A DNA stretch of 9,166 nucleotides. It comes from Anaerolineales bacterium. GTDB lineage: Bacteria > Chloroflexota > Anaerolineae > Anaerolineales > UBA6663. A program made the translations under genes and the position numbers. Location of the stretch: positions 1 through 9,166 of the forward strand of contig JAGOBN010000116.1 in the NCBI GenBank assembly GCA_017999235.1, written 5' to 3'. This document shows positions 7,137-9,166 of this stretch, piece by piece (the first letter of the stretch is position 1; the number at the start of each line of letters is the position of its first letter). Under the pieces are notes generated by a model that ran no database searches, was not told the origin of the DNA, and saw nothing but the letters and a program-made list of their open reading frames with translations.

Positions 7137-7157
7137 TTGTATGACGCAGCGCGTTAT
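7118..7157. promoter_or_regulatory. Two tandem 17-bp operator-like repeats overlapping the phasin promoter
   Basis: ATGACGCACCGTGTTAT (7118-7134) and ATGACGCAGCGCGTTAT (7141-7157) match at 15 of 17 positions with a 23-bp period, about two helical turns. Each is an imperfect palindrome (ATGACGC-n3-GCGTTAT in the second; 6 of 7 arm positions complementary). The first copy covers the spacer and most of the -10, the second the predicted start site, the usual placement for a repressor. The regulator is unknown; the PhaR-type protein encoded at 7671-8219 is the nearest candidate, and an unlinked dimeric repressor is an alternative. Confidence 0.7.
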
Positions 7158-7197
7158 CAAGCCGGCGGACAGCCGGAACCCCTACCCACCAAGGCTG

Positions 7198-7204
7198 AAG
7201 GAGG
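7198..7204 (+). promoter_or_regulatory. Ribosome binding site of the phasin gene
   Basis: AAGGAGG, 6 nt before the ATG at 7211. An ideal site, consistent with a highly translated structural protein. Confidence 0.85.
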
Positions 7205-7210
7205 CCTGAC

Positions 7211-7585
7211 ATGAGCACCAAGAAAAAGATCGCTGAATTGGAAGAGATCGCCGAGATGGAAGAAGAAGCCCGCGGCCGTCTGTTTGACGCGGCCCGCAAG
7301 GTCCTGCTGGCCGGCATCGGCGCGGTGGCCCTGGCCCAGGATGAAGCCGAAGATTTCGTCAACCGGCTCGTGGAGCGCGGTGAGATCGCCGAAAAAGACG
7401 CCCGCAAGCTGATGAAGGAAGTCACCGAGAAGCGCACCAAGCGCGCCGAGAAGGAACTGGACAAGCGCGTCGAGGAACTGCTGGAGCGGCTGAATGTCCC
7501 GTCCAAGGGCGACATCGAGCAGTTGACCCACAAGATCAACACGTTGACCCACAAGATCGACGAACTCAAGAAGGCCCAGGCGTAA
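7211..7585 (+). CDS. Phasin-like polyhydroxyalkanoate granule-associated protein
   Basis: A 124-residue, charged, almost entirely helical protein of the PHA granule-associated (phasin) family. These proteins coat the surface of polyester inclusions in the cytoplasm. The diagnostic stretch is the amphipathic segment at about 28-57 (ARKVLLAGIGAVALAQDEAE, then FVNRLVERGE), which matches the family pattern of a hydrophobic AG-x-GA helix followed by a LVxxGE turn. Residues 60-92 are a Lys/Glu coiled coil. Residues 95-121 (NVPSKGDIEQL, then two LTHKI heptads) are the leucine-zipper-like C-terminal oligomerisation segment seen in PhaF/PhaI-type proteins. A strong promoter, operator-like repeats and an ideal RBS indicate abundant, regulated expression. 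No PHA synthase is in the window, so it may coat another hydrophobic inclusion. It shares its second half with the next gene. Confidence 0.85.
   Translation: MSTKKKIAELEEIAEMEEEARGRLFDAARKVLLAGIGAVALAQDEAEDFVNRLVERGEIAEKDARKLMKEVTEKRTKRAEKELDKRVEELLERLNVPSKGDIEQLTHKINTLTHKIDELKKAQA
7522..7558 (+). repeat. In-frame 21-bp tandem duplication (coiled-coil heptad)
   Basis: GTTGACCCACAAGATC occurs exactly at 7522-7537 and 7543-7558, period 21. It encodes two successive LTHKI heptads at the phasin C terminus, so one turn-pair of the coiled coil was duplicated without breaking the register. Confidence 0.85.
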
Positions 7586-7612
7586 GCAGCCTGCTGCCCA
7601 TCAGCTAGTTGC

Positions 7613-7658
7613 CGGAGTGCGTGGGCCGGCCCGCAGAGGGCCGGCGCCGCGCACTCCG
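7613..7658 (+). promoter_or_regulatory. Long hairpin in the leader of the PhaR-type regulator gene
   Basis: CGGAGTGCG (7613-7621) pairs with CGCACTCCG (7650-7658), and inside it GCCGGCCC (7625-7632) pairs with GGGCCGGC (7638-7645). The connecting TGG and GCCG nearly continue the helix, leaving one bulged G and one G-U pair, so about 20 bp stack around a 5-nt loop. It lies between the phasin stop (7585) and the regulator ATG (7671), with only 12 nt after it. No T-run follows. It could stabilise the phasin message, reduce read-through or limit regulator translation. Confidence 0.75.
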
Positions 7659-7670
7659 CTGTTTGAGCCT

Positions 7671-8219
7671 ATGCCCACCATCAAGCGCTACGCCAACCGC
7701 AAGCTGTACGATACCGCCGCCAAACGCTACGTCACGCTGGACGGCATCGCCGAGCTGATCCGCCAGGGCGCCGAAGTCCATGTGATCGACCATGCCACTG
7801 GCGACGATATCACGGCGCAGGTGCAGGCGCAGATTATTTTTGAAGAGGAAAAGCGCGCCGGCGGCGTCCTGCCGCGCACGCTCTTCACCGATTTGATCCA
7901 GACCAGCAGCCAAAAGCTCAACGCGCTGCGCCAGGCGCTGACGCCGGCCCAGAGCGCCGCCGCCGTGGATGGCGAGATCGAGCGCCGCCTGACCCTGCTC
8001 ATCGAGCGCGGCCAGCTGGCCGAAGCCGAGGGCCTGCGCCTGCTGGATCTGCTGCTGGCGGCCGGCGCGCCCGCCCCGGATTTCACCGACGCCGACGTCG
8101 AGCGCATCATCCGCGAGCGCAGCCTGCCCAACCGCAAAGACTTGGAGCGCATCACGCGCCGCGTGGACGCGCTGCAATCGGAAATTGACGATCTGCTCCG
8201 CGCGCGGCCCAAGCCGTGA
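7671..8219 (+). CDS. PhaR-type PHA accumulation regulator with phasin-like C-terminal region
   Basis: A 182-residue protein. Residues 3-47 are the PHA accumulation regulator DNA-binding domain (PHB_acc_N): IKRYANRKLYDT, then RYVTLDGIAELI, HVID and the TGDDIT motif. PhaR proteins of this type bind both DNA and PHA and repress phasin genes until granules form. The C-terminal half is not the usual PhaR arrangement: LIERGQLAEAEGLRLLDLL (110-128) and SLPNRKDLERITRRVDALQS (151-170) line up with LVERGEIAEKDARKLMKEV and NVPSKGDIEQLTHKINTL of the phasin encoded upstream. The protein therefore looks like a DNA-binding head joined to a granule-binding or phasin-pairing tail. The ATG at 7671 is used because the PHB_acc_N domain begins there; the RBS is weak. 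The gene is cotranscribed with the phasin and followed after 6 nt by the next gene. Confidence 0.85.
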   Translation: MPTIKRYANRKLYDTAAKRYVTLDGIAELIRQGAEVHVIDHATGDDITAQVQAQIIFEEEKRAGGVLPRTLFTDLIQTSSQKLNALRQALTPAQSAAAVDGEIERRLTLLIERGQLAEAEGLRLLDLLLAAGAPAPDFTDADVERIIRERSLPNRKDLERITRRVDALQSEIDDLLRARPKP

Positions 8220-8225
8220 CGGGGC

Positions 8226-8768
8226 ATGCTTGACATCGCGGGGGCCGTCCAGCGCTCGTTCACCTTCCCGGCGCCCCGGCCGGCCGCGCGCGCTTACTTC
8301 GAAGACTTCCGCCACGTCCTCAGCCTGCTGCCCCATATCCGCCTGGTGCGCGCGCATGGCGCCGGCCAGTTCCGCGTGCTCTACCACACGGTGGAACTGG
8401 GCATTTACGAGATCCGCCTGTATTGTGATTTGCAGGCCCGCTTTGACCCGCAGCGCCACAGCCTCATCGTCACCCCCCTGCGCGGGATCCCGCCCGTCAA
8501 GCCCCGCGTCACGCTCACGTCGCTGACCGCCCAGGGCGAATACCGCAGCACCTCGGTATTTCACAGCGCCGGCGACGCCACCCAGGTGGACTACCACTTA
8601 CGCCTGAACGCCCGGCTGCCCAAACCGCTCGGCCTGAATTTGCTCGCCGACCAGACCGTGGAGCGCATGGCCCACCGGATTGTGATGGGGCGCATTCACG
8701 AGATCGCGGACGGCTTTATCGAGCGCAGCCTGGCGGATTACCGCAAGCAGCACCGCCGCCGCCCATAG
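8226..8768 (+). CDS. Conserved protein, probable SRPBCC/DUF1997-like lipid-binding fold
   Basis: A 180-residue soluble protein with no signal peptide or membrane helix. I do not recognise a named function. The layout (a short strand RSFTFPAPRPAARAYFEDFRH split by a helix, then a long run of alternating beta-strands with VLYHTVELGIYEIRLYCDL, RVTLTSLTAQGEYRSTSVF and TQVDYHLRLNARL, then a long C-terminal helix ending in SLADYRKQH) is that of the START/SRPBCC helix-grip fold, and the pattern recalls DUF1997 proteins of phototrophs. Such folds often bind hydrophobic ligands, which would fit the lipid/granule context; this is inference. It starts 6 nt after the regulator stop (TGACGGGGCATG), so it is translationally linked to it, and ends 9 nt before the convergent patatin gene. 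Confidence 0.65.
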   Translation: MLDIAGAVQRSFTFPAPRPAARAYFEDFRHVLSLLPHIRLVRAHGAGQFRVLYHTVELGIYEIRLYCDLQARFDPQRHSLIVTPLRGIPPVKPRVTLTSLTAQGEYRSTSVFHSAGDATQVDYHLRLNARLPKPLGLNLLADQTVERMAHRIVMGRIHEIADGFIERSLADYRKQHRRRP

Positions 8769-8777
8769 CCGCGCCCG

Positions 8778-9166
8778 CTACCCCGCCGCCGGCTCCGCCA
8801 GCGCGCGCCAGATGGCGGGCAAGGCCGCCTCCGCCGCCCGCACGCCTTGCGTCAGCGCCAGACGCTGCGACCGCTGATCAAAGCTCACGTAGCTGGCCGG
8901 CCGCAAGTCCGGCGAGATCAGCAGATCCACGGCCTCCAGCCCCCCGCCCGACCGCCGCACAAAGTTCTCCAACATCGCCAGGCTCGTGGTCAGCGGCCCG
9001 GCCACGGGAATCGCGCCCGGCCCGAATAAATCCACGCCGATCACGTAGTCCGCGCCCAGGGCGCGCGCCGCCGCCGCCGGCAGGTTGTTCGAGGCGCCGC
9101 CATCGGCATAGCGGCGGCCATCAATGACCACCGGCGCCACCAGGCCCGGCACCGCGCAGCTGGCGT
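8778..9166 (-). CDS. Patatin-like phospholipase (C-terminal part; 5' end beyond window)
   Basis: The final 129 or so residues of a second patatin-family acyl hydrolase. The frame is open to the right edge, so the GTG at 9152 is an internal Val codon. Reading from the edge, ASCAVPGLVAPV is the typical Ser/Ala-Pro segment before the catalytic Asp, and YADGGASNNLPA carries the DGG Asp followed by the N-x-P typical of the bacterial RssA/YlbK type. ALGADYVIGVDL is the following strand. The tail is short, with an MLENFVRRS helix and a LISPDL segment, so this is the compact bacterial kind and differs from the longer patatin at the left end. The GxSxG serine lies outside the window. It converges on the SRPBCC-like gene with only 9 bases between the stop codons and no visible terminator. 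Confidence 0.85.
   Translation of the reverse strand, partial: ASCAVPGLVAPVVIDGRRYADGGASNNLPAAAARALGADYVIGVDLFGPGAIPVAGPLTTSLAMLENFVRRSGGGLEAVDLLISPDLRPASYVSFDQRSQRLALTQGVRAAEAALPAIWRALAEPAAG

Larger units (their letters stand above)
6909..7210. other. Divergent intergenic control region
   Basis: About 300 bases without a gene, separating the leftward lipid cluster from the rightward phasin cluster. The right third holds a clear rightward promoter with two operator-like repeats and an RBS. The left two thirds hold the RBS of the SCP2-like gene, a direct repeat TACCACCCCG (7017-7026 and 7048-7057, 31-bp period) and a 12-bp palindrome CCGGCGCGCCGG (7082-7093). I could not find a convincing leftward promoter, although one must exist if the five genes are transcribed from here. 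Confidence 0.7.

Noticed and set aside
6895..7569. A 224-codon minus-strand frame across the phasin promoter
   Set aside because: Ser/Arg-rich, no motifs, and it would run through the promoter, operator repeats and phasin gene.
7617..7670. Upstream GTG start for the PhaR-type regulator
   Set aside because: It would place the start inside the long hairpin and add 18 Pro/Arg residues before a domain that normally begins at the N terminus.
7605..8597. A 330-codon open frame on the minus strand opposite the regulator and SRPBCC genes
   Set aside because: It spans two well-supported genes on the other strand, and its composition is that of a reverse-complement shadow.
7211..8768. Complete PHA biosynthesis operon
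   Set aside because: No PHA synthase, ketothiolase or acetoacetyl-CoA reductase is present. Only coat and regulatory type proteins are visible.

Overview
The window is GC-rich, gene-dense bacterial DNA (every supported gene shows strong G/C third-position bias) with ten supported protein-coding genes and no RNA gene, insertion sequence or CRISPR array that I can see. The mixture of families (a quinate-5-dehydrogenase-annotated family, a cyanobacterial-type acyl-ACP reductase module, SCP2-like lipid carriers, PHA-granule phasin and regulator homologues) suggests a Chloroflexota or similar environmental lineage. That assignment is an inference with low to moderate confidence; nothing in the sequence fixes the taxon.

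Layout. (1) 2-1087 (+) is the 3' part of a patatin-like lipase, closed by a strong bidirectional terminator hairpin at 1107-1142. (2) 1165-6908 (-) is a five-gene cluster, read right to left: an SCP2-like carrier (6908-6477), a 746-residue fusion of a quinate-5-dehydrogenase-like N-terminal region with an AAR-like fatty acyl-ACP reductase module and a C-terminal membrane anchor (6430-4190), an atypical NAD-dependent epimerase/SDR (4193-3102, ATGA overlap with the fusion gene), a PlsC-like acyltransferase with a basic Ala/Pro/Lys-rich head (3077-1647), and a second SCP2-like carrier (1566-1165). (3) 6909-7210 is a divergent control region with a near-consensus promoter firing rightward, overlapped by two 17-bp operator-like repeats. 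(4) 7211-8768 (+) is a three-gene cluster: a phasin-like protein, a PhaR-type regulator whose C-terminal half resembles the phasin next to it, and a putative SRPBCC-like protein. (5) 8778-9166 (-) is the C-terminal part of a second patatin-like lipase, tail-to-tail with the SRPBCC gene.

How the genes may work together (inference). The leftward cluster holds what is needed to reduce activated acyl chains to aldehydes at a membrane, carry lipids and acylate an acceptor. The rightward cluster encodes a granule-coat type protein and its probable regulator. Patatin-type hydrolases lie on both sides. Together this looks like a locus for making, coating and mobilising a neutral-lipid, modified-lipid or polyester inclusion. 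No PHA synthase, no wax synthase and no aldehyde-deformylating oxygenase is visible here, so the end product is open. The most unusual items are the three-part reductase fusion, the paired operator-like repeats over the phasin promoter, and the regulator that carries its own phasin-like module.
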